In this document: positions 42,164 through 55,100 of the stretch, in pieces
Layout: the number at the start of each line of letters is the position of its first letter
Numbering within the stretch: the first letter of the stretch is position 1
Assembly (NCBI GenBank): GCA_027625915.1
Contig: JANTQA010000008.1
Span: forward strand, 3,179,001 to 3,243,000
Reading direction: 5' to 3'
Origin: Anaeramoeba flamelloides
Lineage: Eukaryota; Metamonada; Anaeramoebidae
DNA length: 64,000 nucleotides
Position numbers and translations under genes: made by a program
Notes under the pieces: generated by a model
The model's input: the letters and a program-made list of their open reading frames with translations, nothing else
Database searches by the model: none
Told to the model about the DNA's origin: nothing

Positions 42164-45100
42164 TTATAATTACTTATTGTTTTTTTATTTTAGTTTAACG
42201 AAAACCTTTAAAAAAAAAAAAAAAAATTACAAAAAAATTTCTTTTCGATTTGAGTTTATCTTTTTTCTTTTTTTTATTTTTTTTTTTTATTTTATTTTAC
42301 TTTACTTTGCTTTTTAGGATGATTCTTGTTTGAATACAAGAATTAAAATGATTCAAACATAATAAAACAAAAATAATGTTTGATTTCATTTTTTTTTTCT
42401 TTTTTTTTCCCTCATTTTGCCTTCTTATTATTTTTTGAAAATCAAAAATATAGATTTATCACAAAAAACATTATTTTTATTAATTTTGTTCTTTTATTAA
42501 ACAACTTTTTCCTTTTGAAAAAAATCAAAATTGATAACTACAAAATTTAAAATTATTTATTGTTTTTTGAGTTATCCATACCCTTTTTTGAAGAAGAATT
42601 ATCCGTATGTGTTCAGCATTTATATGCATCAATTGAGTTAATTAAATTTTATATCTAAGGCTCATTTCAAAAATTCTTTTTCATATTTTTTTAGTTTTTG
42701 TTTTTTATTTTTTATTTACTTTTTAAAATATCGGTGTTTTATCTTTTTAGAATGATTTGAAATTGAATAATTAATCAGATTTGATAATTAGATGTTTTTG
42801 ATATAATATATATATATATATATATATAAATTAAAATTCAAAATTTACCACACAGTTAAAATGTTCTAAAGAATCACAATAATACAATTTCATTCAAATT
42901 GCAAATAATTTTGATTTTTGAAAAATATAAAAATCATTTTTTTATCTTTTAGTTTTTTTTTTCATTTCATTTTTTGAATTATGTAACTCGTTTCGTTCGA
43001 TCAAAATTTTTTTCAACAATTGATATTATATTAAAGTTGAGTTGTTCCAAATAGAAGAACTCAAATAAAATTAATTGGTTGTATCTGACCATTTGATCGA
43101 TCAATGTTCGAAATAGAATTTCAAAAAATTTACTAATCTATTTTTTTGTTTTGCTCTCTCCAAAATTTTTAACACATCCTTGATTTATTAGTATTGATAA
43201 TTATTTATTTTTTGTTTCGTGGGTATTCTAATTTAAAAATAAGTGTTAATATTTCAATTAGCGAATGGTTTTAATTTAGTATTTCTCCGTGAATTGATCA
43301 AATAAGTTTTTTTTTTTCACAAATCGAATTTTGGTATGTTAAAAAATTTGAATTGGGGTTTATATTAATTATTTAAGGTAAGTTACCATTTTTTAAACTG
43401 GCCCCAGTATGTAATTAAATATTAAATTTATTTATTAAATTGCTGTTTTTAAAATCATTTTGAAATTGAATTTGAGATATTTTCTCTTTCTTCAAATACA
43501 TACTTCAATTTAAAAATATTTTCCAATTATTCATTTTTTGAGTTTTTTTGAGAGTTGTTGTTGATATGTTTTTCAAACCAAACCCCATTTCAAAATCATT
43601 TGCCAAAAGAAAATCAAATTTTGAAAATAAATATTTTTATAAATTGAAGATATCGATGATAATAAAAAAATTAATATTTTAATATTCATTTCTATATAAT
43701 CGAAATATTTGTTTTACTTCTAAAAATAAAATAAAAAAAAATAATAAAATAAAAATTAAATAAAAATTGGGTCATTTATAATGAAATTAAGTTTATATAA
43801 AGGTTTAACAACCTCTTGCTTTTAACTATTAAAATTTATCTGCGATTTTTTTTTATTATAAACTAGGATCTATCTTTTTATGTCATAATAAAGAAATTAA
43901 TTGTTTAAAATATACTTCTTATAAATTTATTTTTACTACCCCCCTCATGAATTAATCTCAAGAATCGGTATGATGACACTTACAGGGTTATTGAGAAAAA
44001 AAAAAAAGAAAAAAAAACAAAAAAACCAATTATTTATAGGAGCAGATTAAAAATAATCATTCTTTTTTGAAAAGTGGCTTTTGGTGAATTGTTTAAAATA
44101 CAAAATCTTTTTAATTTTATGAATCAAAATTTGTCTTTATTTGAAAATAAGATAGTCTTGGTTATCAAAAAATAATTTCAGTCTTCTTATTTGAGGTTAT
44201 TTATATCATTTTTTAAAACCCCAATAGACAGAATAACCACAGAAAATAAAAAATAAAAATTCCCTAATTTTTGCCATTTTTCACACTTTTAACCTTCTAG
44301 AAAAAGATGTAAAACCAATCTTAAATACCAGAGGGAAAAACAGTGGTGAATTCTTTGACACAGACTAAACTTTGAAATTTTGACATTCGGAATAATTAAA
44401 CAAATTTTTGGATTTTTTCATTGTCTTTTTTTTTTTTTGATTTGCAAATAAAGACAACTCAAAAAAGAAGAGAATATTTTTTTTTTTTTCTTCCTTGATC
44501 GCACTAAACAAAATTTGTGAGATTTACCAATTTTGAAACCCTAATTATTGGACGATAAATAATTAATTTCATTAGAGACGCATTCTATAAAAAACATATA
44601 TCTAATCCAGATTCAAACGATCTACAATATGATGTGCATTAAATTTAAAACTTATTTATATTGTTCCAAATAACAATTAAAAATAAATCAATCTTTGTTG
44701 TTTAATTGATCTCTAAAAATCAAAAACGATGTCATTGTGAGAAATAATCTTTGATTGAAACGAACAATTTCAACTTTAAAGCATCCTAAATTATCATATT
44801 GATCATCCCAAGGTCTATTTCTAAGAATTATTCCTCTAAAATTTATGAGATCTCTTTGATTTTTTTTTTCAATTTATTATGGTTTTTTCAAATAAATTCA
44901 CATTAATTTATTTATACAAATGCTTCAAAAACAATCAATTTTTGAATTAAATTGGTTTGGTTTGGTTTGGTTTATTATTAAATTGATTGTGTTCCAAAAG
45001 AAAAGATTTCTATTTTGTCACAGTCCATCCTTTGAATTTTTGATTTTTTTTTCATTTCCCTTTTGGGGAAAGAGATACTTTTAATCTTTTTTTTTCGTTA

Positions 45101-45515
45101 TTTGAATTATTTTAACTCAAAGAAGTGAAATTTCAAAAGGTAGTTTTTCACAACAAAACTTCTTCTTGAGTATTCGGTTCACCCACAATCAATGACATGT
45201 CCCTTAAGGATGTGAATTTAGAATTAGAAAAATAATTGTTCTTATCGACTCATCTCATTTCCTTCCAAACGAAATTTTACCTTTCCTTAAACCAATGTAC
45301 ACATTTCAAGGCTATTATTATTTGATTGAAAATGCCCTTTAATTGTCTTTTTCTGTACAAAATAATAATTGTCTTTTTAGGTCCACAAACGAAAGTTTTC
45401 TCAAACCCAAAGATATTTTAAAAACCCAAATCCATCAATAGTCCTCTAGAAAAAAATTTTTATTTTTTCCAATTTCTATTCATTTAAATTATTTTTTTTT
45501 TTGATAAAAACCAAA
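42164..45515. other. Intergenic DNA between eIF4E and the PEF gene
   Basis: AT-rich DNA containing repeat L copy 2, a TA microsatellite near 42806, and a four-unit TTGGT run near 44953-44972. The last 400 bp before the PEF start are less AT-rich and presumably hold its promoter. No further gene recognised. Confidence 0.7.
43578..43797 (+). repeat. Repeat L, copy 2
   Basis: Direct repeat partner of 40588-40798 in the same orientation. The two copies bracket the last exon of eIF4E at a distance of about 3 kb. Confidence 0.75.
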
Positions 45516-45789
45516 ATGTATAACCAATACCAACAACAACAAATGATGCAACAGCAACAAATGATGCAACGCCAGCAAATGATGCAACAGCAACGAATGT
45601 TACAAGAACAACAAAGACAACAAAAACTATTACAGTACTTTAACTTTGTGGACAAAGACAAATCAGGAACAATTGAAAAAGAAGAACTTTCACTTGCTTT
45701 GAAACAAGGAGGAATGGTTTTTAGTTATGAAACATGTGGTCTTTTAATTAAGTAAACTATTTTTTTATTTTTTCCAAAAATTTGGTTCT

Positions 45790-45826
<37 letters not shown>

Positions 45827-46307
45827 GTGGAATAAATTTTTTTTTTCCAAACTTTTTCTTTTTCTTTTTTGTTTTTTTTTTCTTGATATTCTCCAAATCT
45901 AAAACTTTTTTCAAATAAAAACAACTTCAACCTTCAACGAAAATAGGCTTTTTGATTCTGAAAAAAAAAATGGAGTCAATATTACAGAATTTTACCAATT
46001 GTACAATTTTGTTGTTAATATGAGAAATTCCTTTTTGCAGGTCGATACAGACAAAAGTGGCACAATTGACGCAAATGAATTGGCGGTTGCGCTGAAATAC
46101 TCTGGGTACCATTTTCCTAATAATGTAATCTTGATGTTGATCAACAAATTTGGAAAAAATAATCAAATCAAAATCGACGATTGGATCTCTCTGTGCTCTT
46201 TTCTGCAACACTCTCGAGCAGTTTTCATGATCTACGACAACGATCGTGATGGCAAGGTGTCTCTTGACTTTAATGCATTTCTTGCGATTAGTTCTTTACT
46301 CAAATAA
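45516..46307 (+). CDS. Penta-EF-hand (PEF) calcium-binding protein
   Basis: 198 residues of the ALG-2/sorcin/peflin group, cytosolic calcium sensors that bind membranes and partner proteins. Exon 1 (45516-45751) encodes a Gln/Met-rich N-terminus (about 38 residues) and EF1 with loop DKDKSGTIEKEE (46-57). Exon 2 (45947-46307) follows a 195 bp intron in phase 2 and opens LFDSEKKNGVNITEF, then EF3 loop DTDKSGTIDANE (112-123), a degenerate EF4 around KFGKNNQIKIDDW, and EF5 starting DNDRDG (176). The order matches the PEF fold: EF1 and EF3 look calcium-competent, EF2 and EF4 do not. The Gln/Met leader replaces the Gly/Pro/Tyr-rich leader of animal PEFs. The intron holds a 35 bp A run. Orthology within the PEF family is not settled. 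Confidence 0.9.
45791..45825 (+). repeat. 35 bp poly-A tract
   Basis: An uninterrupted run of A inside the PEF intron, the longest homopolymer noticed in the window. Confidence 0.95.
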
Positions 46308-46945
46308 ACTTTCAAAAATAGCGCAAAAAATTTCAACTTTTTTGACTAAAGGATCTCAAGCAAAACTCAAAAAAACTGTTGTATTATCTGTTGTGTTTTT
46401 TTTTTTATTTTGAAATTAATTTAGCCTTAAATTTATTAAAGCCATTTTAAAAAGGCAAAGCAACATTTTTTTAAATTGTGTTTCAATGGTTGTTTGGCTT
46501 CGGCTTATAAACTATTTTATATGGTACTTTTTAAAACTTTATATGTTAGCTTTTTTTAAAATGAATGTAATTAAATTTACTATTTTGTTTTGTTTCAAGA
46601 AGCATTTTTTTCTTTCCACTTTGAAAAAGGTACCCTTTTTTTTTTTATTCTTAAAACTTTAATCTCTTAATATTTTTAAGAGAAATAATATTGATTTATT
46701 CAATTTTATTTTATTTCATTTTTTCAAATTGAGATGAAAAATATGCGCTCCTTTGAAAATTAATCTAATAGTATTCCAAATTTAAATACACATTAATCTA
46801 TTTTTATATTTTCAAGTATTAAATTTTTTATTTTATTATGGTTCTTTATGAAATTTTTTTATTTTTCAAAAAAACAAAAACAATAAAAAATAAAAACTTT
46901 TTATTTTTTTTTTATTTTTTTTATTTTTTTTTATTATTATTGTTA

Positions 46946-47699
46946 AGGGATTAGCGTCTACAAAGGAGAAGCCTAGGATCAAAGTATGTTGTTATTGGTC
47001 CTAACCGCATTAGTGTTACATGGTTCAAATGTCTCAAAAAAATCGATTAGTTAAGTAGTAATATTTGTTGATCTCATCAATTAAAAATGATCTATGTATT
47101 AATAAAAAACCCAGCAATTTCAGAATAAAATATGCATTTCGCCACAAATTTAAAGGTTGATTTATCAATATTCAGACTACAAAGTCACAAAATATCTTTC
47201 TTAAAGTTTATGGCGAAATGTAGATTAATTGCTAAAAAATTCTTTTTTTTTTTAAAATTAAATAATTAATGAATAAAGTTTTTTGACAAATTATTTCTCA
47301 AATCATGCAAATATATTGATGCTACAATTAGCTTTTATAAAAAAGCAAACAAAAATAATCAGTCTCTGTGCTTTTATGTTGATAATTATTGATTAAATCT
47401 TTGAAATTCAAAAATTATAAAAATAGGTACTTTTATAAGTTCTAAATCTAAATTATTAAATACTGAAATATTGTATTTTGGGTTTCTATTTTTAGATTTG
47501 GAAAAGGAATTAAAGATTTTTTTTTCAAAAATAGAAAACTTTTTAATTGTGATCATTAGTAAAAAATGTAAGAATTTGTTGTGAAATAAGATTTTACAAA
47601 GATTTTTTAGAGCTATGTAAGCCATGGTTCACTAATATCATTTACACCCAATCACAACATACTTTGATTATAAAGAAATCTATTGTGACGCTAATTCCA
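46946..47699. mobile_element. Non-autonomous DNA element with AGGGATTAG ends, copy C
   Basis: 754 bp from AGGGATTAGCGTC to GACGCTAATTCCA, flanked by TA (TTAA on the left, ATAA on the right). Collinear with copy A nearly throughout: AAAGGTTGATTTATCAATATT, AAAATTAAATAATTAA, GTTTCTATTTTTAGATTTGGAAA in two stretches, and GTGATCATTAGTAAAAAAT. The right end has accumulated substitutions. No transposase frame. Confidence 0.75.
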
Positions 47700-47732
47700 T
47701 AAAAGGAGGAGTTTTTAATTCCTCATATTTGC

Positions 47733-48190
47733 CATTAGGTTTTTTTTTTAATTTGAGAAATAAACAGATAATTTATTTAATCTTGATTTTATTTCTCAAT
47801 TTAAATTAAAAAAACCACCTTTACCTTTCCCTGGATTTAAAAGAATTGAGTAACATCTTTGATTTTTCTCTATTCTTTCCAATTCCGGAAAAGCTAGGAA
47901 CTCCACGACACTCTGTGACACTTTGCGTCACATAACGACTCTTCAAGATAGATTTTCTCGAATTTAAAAGAATTAAGTAAAATAAAAGATTTTTCTCTAT
48001 TTTTTTTGAGTTCTTATTTAATGTTAGGCTTTTTTAATTTAAGAACGAAACTGAAAATTTATTTAATTTTCTATTTATTTCTTAAATTAAAAAAAAAAAA
48101 AACAACCGTTAGATTTTCCAGAATTTAAAAGAATTGAGAAAAATCTTTTATTTTACTCAATTGATTTAAATTCTGAAAAAGCTAATGCAT
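47733..48190. repeat. Double-hairpin repeat P, copies 3 and 4
   Basis: Copy 3 (about 47733-47907) has AATTTGAGAAATAAA mirrored by TTTATTTCTCAATTT, then CCCTGGATTTAAAAGAATTG mirrored by CCAATTCCGGAAAAGCTAGG, ending CCACGACACT. Copy 4 (about 47937-48190) repeats both parts, ending AAATTCTGAAAAAGCTAATG. The first half of the copy 4 region is itself a partial unit, so there are two to three units in a row. Confidence 0.6.
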
Positions 48191-48241
48191 TTTTCTTGGG
48201 GTTTTATGTTGTATTTTGAAAATCTATCAATTTCCGAAATA

Positions 48242-48437
48242 AAGTAAGTTCCACTTTTAAGGAACAAACTTTCAACGAAAATTTAGGCACAATAAAAATC
48301 CCAATTAAAGCACAAAATTCAGATTTTAGTAAAACAATTTGTAAAAAAAAGAAATTACAAACTTTTGTGACTTAATTTGAGATTTTTTTTTGCCTTAAAT
48401 TTCGTTGAAAGTTTTTGCCTTAAAGTGGAACTGACTG
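48242..48437. mobile_element. 196 bp MITE-like element N, copy 1
   Basis: Ends AAGTAAGTTCCACTTTTAAGG and CCTTAAAGTGGAACTGACTG are inverted and TA-flanked. An inner inverted pair follows: CTTTCAACGAAAATTTAGG against CCTTAAATTTCGTTGAAAG. Same length and structure as copy 2 at 49478-49673. A (TA)CAGT-type end is typical of Tc1/mariner relatives. Confidence 0.8.
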
Positions 48438-48469
48438 TATCTAGAACCCCAAGAAAACCAAACAACAAT

Positions 48470-48575
48470 TTTTTTTTTAATTTAAGAAATAAAAAAAAGA
48501 AAATTTTTCCAGTTTTCAAAGGAATCAAGTTAAATCATTAATTTCACTTAATACTTTTAAATTCTCGAAAACCAA
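48470..48575. repeat. Double-hairpin repeat P, copy 5 (diverged)
   Basis: A diverged unit with TTTAATTTAAGAAATAAA followed by TTCCAGTTTTCAAAGGAATCA mirrored loosely by TACTTTTAAATTCTCGAAAACC, starting 33 bp after element N copy 1. Confidence 0.45.
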
Positions 48576-49477
48576 CGAAAATTATTACCAAATATATTTT
48601 TTGATTGATTGATTTGATAATTATCCAATCCAATTTCAAATTTTAATATTTTTTTTTTGAGTCTAATTTATATTTTCAGATTATTGTTCTCTTGAAGATA
48701 TAAATTTAATAAATTTAACAAAACATAAATATTTTCAAATTTTTTTATAAATTTAAAATTTCTTTTATAATCAATTTTATTTTCTGAATCTTTTTTTTTG
48801 CTTCAGTTTTTATTAATCAGTGTTGGATGACCCTGTAATAATTTTTACGAGAAATTATATAACTTTTTAAAGTATCCATAAATCTATTTATTTAGAATAA
48901 TTTTCTGATAAATATTAAATATCTATAAAATTTTCGTTTTTTGGTTCTTTTTTGGTATTTTTGTTTGGAAAAAAAAATTTTTTTTTGATACATTTTTTCC
49001 CTAAACATGTACTTTTTTGATTTATATTAACAGTTTTAAAAAACAGTTACAACTTTCAATAAAATAAAAAATATTTTTTTTAAAAAAGTTTGTAAAAAGT
49101 GTTGATTCAATTTTTTTCAAGAAAGTGTTGAAAATGATTCTTTTGGGTTTTTTGACAGTTTTAAAGATAGCGCAAAGAACTTTATTTTTAGAATTTTTAA
49201 AAATAAACATACAATTGAATTATTTTGATTTTTTTCTTTATTTTTTACAACATTCATTATTTACACTAGTATTTTTAATCTACTAAATTAGGTAAAAAAT
49301 AAGTATTTAAATCCAAAAAAATATAAAATTTGATTTTATTGTTAATTTATAAAATCATAAAAAATCTTGGTTTTATGTATTTATAATTTTTAAATATGTA
49401 AAACTTCAAAAAATACAACAGGATTTTATTTTTCAATGTGTTTTTTCTGATTTTTCTTTTTTTTTCTAAAGTTTTTA

Positions 49478-49673
49478 CAGCCAGTTCCATTTTTAAGACA
49501 GAAATTTTCAAAAATATTTAAGGTACATAAAAAAAACAAATTAAAGTACATTTTTAGGATTTTTTTTTTCACACAAATTATTTAATTAGGATTTGAATTT
49601 TGTAGGTTAATTTGAGATTTTTTTGTACCTTAAATTTAGTTGACAGTTTGTATCTTAAAAGTGGAACTAGCTG
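49478..49673. mobile_element. 196 bp MITE-like element N, copy 2
   Basis: Ends CAGCCAGTTCCATTTTTAAG and CTTAAAAGTGGAACTAGCTG, TA-flanked on both sides. The inner part TATTTAAGGTACATAAAAAA mirrors TTTTTTGTACCTTAAATTTA. Same 196 bp length as copy 1, about 1 kb away in the same region. Confidence 0.8.
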
Positions 49674-50159
49674 TACTTTTTTTGATTTCAAAACTCGAAA
49701 AATAATCATTATTGTGGCCCTAGACAGTAAAAACACAAACGAAGAAGGGAAAGCATAGTGAAAATTGAACTAATTCTGATGCTTGATTGACTTCTTGTAA
49801 GTATGGGTATACTATTATGTGAAATGGTCAAACCTTTACCTATGGTGATATTACAAAATTGAAGGGGTAATGTTTTTGTCACTGAAAATTCTGGAATAAT
49901 AAATATAAAAGAAAACAGTCAAAGTTGATTCGATACATTTATTATTAAAACCAAATCTTTTAAAAGGATTAGGTCATTTTTAATTTATTTTCAAATTTTT
50001 TATTTTATTTTTTATTTCTATTTTTATTGTTTTGTTTTAAAAGAACATTTAAACTTTTTAATTTTTTTACCTAAATAATATTCTTTAAATTATAAATTTA
50101 CCTAAATCGAAACTTTTTTTCTGTTGTAGTATACTAATTTTTTTAAATATTTATTTTTT

Positions 50160-50643
50160 TATATATATTTACCTTTAAAGATTAAAAATAACTTGAATAT
50201 AACACATCAAGAAAAGTTGATATATGTCTGGAATTATACTTATTAATCAATATATTGTACTAAAAATTGAAAAAAAAAAATTCTTCTTGCTATCATATTG
50301 AGAAAAAAGGAATTTTAATTTTGATCTTTAATTAGAGATTCTAGAAAATTCCATTAGAAATTAATATATATTTTCTAAAATCATTTTTATCATTTTAGTA
50401 ATATTTGAATAGGGTGTTTTTACATTTTTACTATCGATCTTGCAATAAAAAATTAACAAGCAGTTACATTTTATCATTTAAAACTGAATAAAAAAAAAAA
50501 GGAAAAAAGTAAAAATGTGAAAAAATTGTTTTCAATTTTGAAATTTCGAAAATAAATGTTTTCTTCTTTAATCCATTGAAATTCTTGAAAAACATGTAAT
50601 ATACACATTATAACTGCCCCCCCGTTAACTGGAAAAAAGCTTA
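50160..50643 (-). repeat. Repeat E, copy 4
   Basis: The complement reads from TTTTTCCAGTTAACGGGG through CAGTTATAATGTGTATATTACATG, AGAAGAAAACATTTATTTT, ATTGCAAGATC, ACATATATCAACTTTTC to CTTTAAAGGTAAATATATA. It is collinear with E1, E2 and E3. It is the only E copy not in an intron. Confidence 0.7.
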
Positions 50644-51004
50644 TATATTAGTGAATCAATGTACCTAATAAACTTATTTCTAAATAAGATTTCTTATAAA
50701 TATAATGTATATCTCAAAATTGGATTTGGAGAATTTACTTTAAGCTTTTCTCATAATTTTAGTTACTAATAATTTTAGATTTAGCCTTACTTTATTTTTT
50801 ATTTAATAAGTATTTGTTTTTCTAATTTGAAATTTTCTTCTGGTATAACAAGTATAAATATGGATTGTTGTGAAAAATTGTTTTTTTTTAATTTTCAAGA
50901 TAAAAAAGAGTTTCGTGTATTTATCTCGAAAATTGTAAAAACTTTATTTTTTAATACATCCATATTTTCACTTGTAATTTAAATATATTTTATCATCTTG
51001 AATC

Positions 51005-51435
51005 GGAATTTTTCATTCCTAAAATGATTGCAAATTCAGTTTTAATTGTAAAATTGTAGTAAAAGTTCTCATTTTCAAATATTTTTTTATTTATCATTTT
51101 TTTGTTCATTTCAAAATAAAAACCAAATCCAAAAAATGGATTGATTATTAGAATCAAAATAAAATTTAAAAACATCAAATTAAACCAAAATTGAAACTCA
51201 ATTTTTTGAAATTTGAGATTTTAATTATAAACTTCAGTAAAAGTCAATTTTTTCCATTTTTTGATGATATGATTTTTCTATTCTTTAAAAATTGGCTTTA
51301 AGATTTTAACAATAAGTATTAATCTAATTTGGGGTATTTCAAATTCATACATCTTCATTGATCAGCGAAAAATAATTAAAAAATTAATTGAAAAATTAAT
51401 CTTTTTCACTGACATTTTACAATTAAAATCGATTT
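51005..51435 (+). repeat. Dispersed repeat K, copy 2
   Basis: Same orientation and order as 10330-10830. It follows repeat E copy 4 after about 360 bp, whereas copy 1 has no E neighbour. Confidence 0.6.
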
Positions 51436-52195
51436 GACAATTTTATTCATGAATGATTTGATTAAATCCTAAATTTTATATTGATACTATTTTAAAATTC
51501 TCTAAAATTCTTTCTCTATTTCAGAGAATTATGATCTTAAAAAAGCATATTTATTCTTTATGAAATAAAATTTCATGATAACAGTAGACTAAAGGTATAT
51601 TTGTTTAATGTGTTACCCATCCCCCCCCCCACGCACACATACACATATACAAACACAAAAAAAATTCTTAAATCGAAAATATTATTGATATATTTTCCTT
51701 TAAAATATAAGCATAAATACAAAATTTATCAAATAAAATATTTTTCGAGACACTTATTCGAAACTTTAAGTAATATGAAAACACCCAGTCTCAATTTGAA
51801 ACACTTTGTAAATTAATACCCTTTTTATTTTTTTCCAAATAATTTGGAAGGGGCGAATAAATTCAAAAAAATTTACCAAAATAATAATAATTTATTTTTT
51901 TTTTTATTATTTAAAATAATTTGTCAAATATAAATAACATAAAAAAAAAGAAAGGAAGAATTCAATCAACATTTTTAATTTCTTTTGTCACTTTTCTATT
52001 GTTTTTCAAAATTTTATTTCAAATGGTTTTGTAAAGAGGACTTTCATTTAATTGTATTTGATTAACAAAAAAAAATTTTTTTTTTTTTTGTATTTTTGAA
52101 ATAAATATAAATCTCAATTCAATTAAATTTATAAATATATTTGAATAAACACATTTACATACATACATGACTCTTAAATATCTATATAAACATAA

Positions 52196-55100
52196 TTAAT
52201 TTTCAATTGAATTTTCATCAGAATTATTTTCAAATAAATTTTCATTTAAATTATTTTTGTTTAAATTTTCAATATCATTATTAGAATTCATCATAGAAAA
52301 ACTTTTTTTTGAAGATTTTTTCGTTAAATCATCATCACTTCCACTGCCACTGCCACTGTCAATAATATCATCACGGTCATCGTCATTAGTTTGTATATCA
52401 TTTAAATCAGAATTAATGTTTTGATCTTTGTCTAAATTTTGTAATTTAATGATTTCGTAACCTATCTGTGTTGTTTTTGAATAACTTTTAAAAGATTTGT
52501 AATAAATTGTTAAACACCAAATTAAAGAACCCAGTGAAGGCCAAGCTGTTGACATGGCTAATAAATAAGCTAGCAATCCCCAACCGGCATAAATAAAAAA
52601 AACAAATATTATATTTGATAATATCAGCATAACCAAATAAATAATATTTGGGCAATAATAATTTTTTTTTTTTTTACTCGTTTTATCTAGAATAGATGTA
52701 TGATCTAACGAAGAAAATAATTGTAGTGTTGGATGGTAAACCCATGTCAGAAACAATTGACCTAAAACCAGGCTTACCCCGAAAAGATGAGAATAAGTTT
52801 TATTATTATAGCTAAAAATGGTGAACGTTGTCCAGCTAGAAGCCCAAATACCATCGATCATTGGCGCCACCGATAAGGGTAATAATAGGATTGCAAATCC
52901 AATTACCATTAAATAAATAAAGCGGCTTTTTTTAATGTGGCTATTTTTGAACACCAAAAAATAAAGGTTGTCTTTCCAAATTTTCAATATATTGAAAGTT
53001 TTCATGTTTTCAAAATCACTAATTTGTTGTTGGAATTTATTCAAAATATTTAATTTATTTCTTTTTTTTAAATAAATGATTAACAGTTTTGGCAATAATG
53101 TTTGGAATATTATAAAATAAACGAACATAAAAATAAACCAAAAATATACAAAACGTAATAAATTGTGATGTTGAATGGTTGTGAAGATATTCATTTTTAT
53201 CCGGCTCCTTGTCCCATCTAAAGAAAAATATTGCTTTTTCCCCCATGTTTTGGTATTTCCTTCCAATTTGATTTGGATTTCAATTTCGTGTTGTCCTTTA
53301 TCGTATTTTGATGGGTCCCAGGTTGAAAAATATAAATATTCATTCTTGTCATCTTTTTTCATTTTTTCATTTATAATTTCGCCATCAATCAAGCATTTAA
53401 TTTGCTCGAGATCAGCCAAGGGCGAAAACACCATGACTTTAATTTGTTGCCTTCTCATATTATACAAGGGCTCACTTTTCCGAATAAATCGTGCATCGCT
53501 AGGGTTGACTATAACCATTACTGGGAAGCCATCTATTACGGATTGATCACTAAAGGTGAAAATACCTTCATTTAACACCCCCACACGATAAAACATGTGA
53601 TCTTTAAAACATGCCAATTCTAATTCTAACAGGGGTGCTTTTTTTGATAACAGGTTTGAATATTCGTTCTGTGCATGGTTGTGCCCAGTTAAATATAAAT
53701 CAATAGAATACTGATCAAGTATTTCTTTAAACCTCTTTAAATTGTTGTTATCTATTTTTAAATTCGATAATGGGCTATGTCCATAAAGAATAATTTCGGA
53801 ATTTTTCTCTAACTTGAGATTTTTAAGAGTATCTTCAAATTCAGTAATAATTTGGTCACTTAATATCCCAAAAAATCCTATTTTATTTATAAAATAATAA
53901 TAATAATAATAATAATTTTTTTTTTTTCAATCATTGATTAATATATTAAAAGGGTAAGAAATATTATTTTATTAGAATTTATATTAATTTATTACAAAGA
54001 ATAAAAATAAATAAAAAATGGAGAAAATCGCTTTGAAATTTCAAATATTAAACCTTTTTTTTTTTTTTTAAAAAAAAGTCCCTCTTGGGTATTTTTATTC
54101 AGAAATTTATTCTTTATAACGATTATGAAAAAAATATTGTGGTATTTGATTTATAAAAAGTAAATTTGTGTTTTTAAGTATTTAATTTTTTTTTTTTTTT
54201 TTTTTCAAAAAACACCAAATTTGAGGTAATTTGTTAAATCGAATCTTTTTAAACTTTACAGAAAAAAAAAAAAAAATTAACTAAAAATGTTCTTTTTGGA
54301 ATTAAAAAACTATTTTTGGTTGAAAATTGTATTTTAATAATGTATGAAAAATTCATATTTTGCTATTACTAAAGCTCTTTGTAGAAAATAGTTTTAATTT
54401 TTTTTTTTCAAAATTATAATATTTAAGGTTTACAATCCCTGAAATTTGAATAATCACAAAGTTAAATATTTTTAAGATAAATAACATTACTAATTTAAAA
54501 TTCAAAAAACACAAATTAGCTAATTTTTTTTTTTAACAATAAAAGTAAAAAAGTTTTTGGTTTTTGAAGGAAATCAATAATTTTCTAAAAAGAAATTAAA
54601 ATAAAATTTCTTCTTTTTCAATTATTAGAATGTAATCTCTTTTTCAGTTAACGGTGTCTAATCCAATTGAAGAAATAAAACAAACTCTATGGATTTTCTC
54701 CTAGATTCTTTTCAAAACAAATTTTCATTTTGATATTCAAAGACTATTTTTTCTAATTTAGCAAATTTTTTTTTTTTTGATTTTTGCTTTTTTTTTTTTT
54801 TTCTTTTCCTTGTTTTTTGCTTCATTTTTTCTTTTTTTGCTTCATTTTTTCTTTTTTTGCTTCATTTTTTCTTTTTTTACTAAAATTTTTTTTTTAAGAA
54901 AAGTTAATTTGAAAAAAACAAAAATGTTTAAAAATCCAAATAAGCATTAAGAAAATTGTGGGTATGTAATGTTTTTTAAAATGGATATGTTTACTATTAA
55001 AAAATATTCTTGTTAAATAATTTTAATTTACTCAAGAAATTGAGAAATTTTACACGAGGTCTCATTGATGTGGAAATAAAATTTTGTTAACATTTTATTT

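Larger units (their letters stand above)
46308..52195. other. Intergenic DNA between the convergent PEF and TMEM62-like genes
   Basis: 5.9 kb packed with repeats: element copy C, at least three double-hairpin units, two 196 bp elements, repeat E copy 4 and repeat K copy 2. C runs occur at 50617 and 51622. The genes on either side converge, so this holds two 3' ends and no evident promoter. No protein gene recognised. Confidence 0.75.

Noticed and set aside
53618-53877. Starting the downstream TMEM62 exon at the non-ATG codon near 53617 as a separate protein
   Set aside because: The frame is open 86 further codons upstream and contains the GH and GHNH motifs of the phosphatase, so it is the second exon of one gene.
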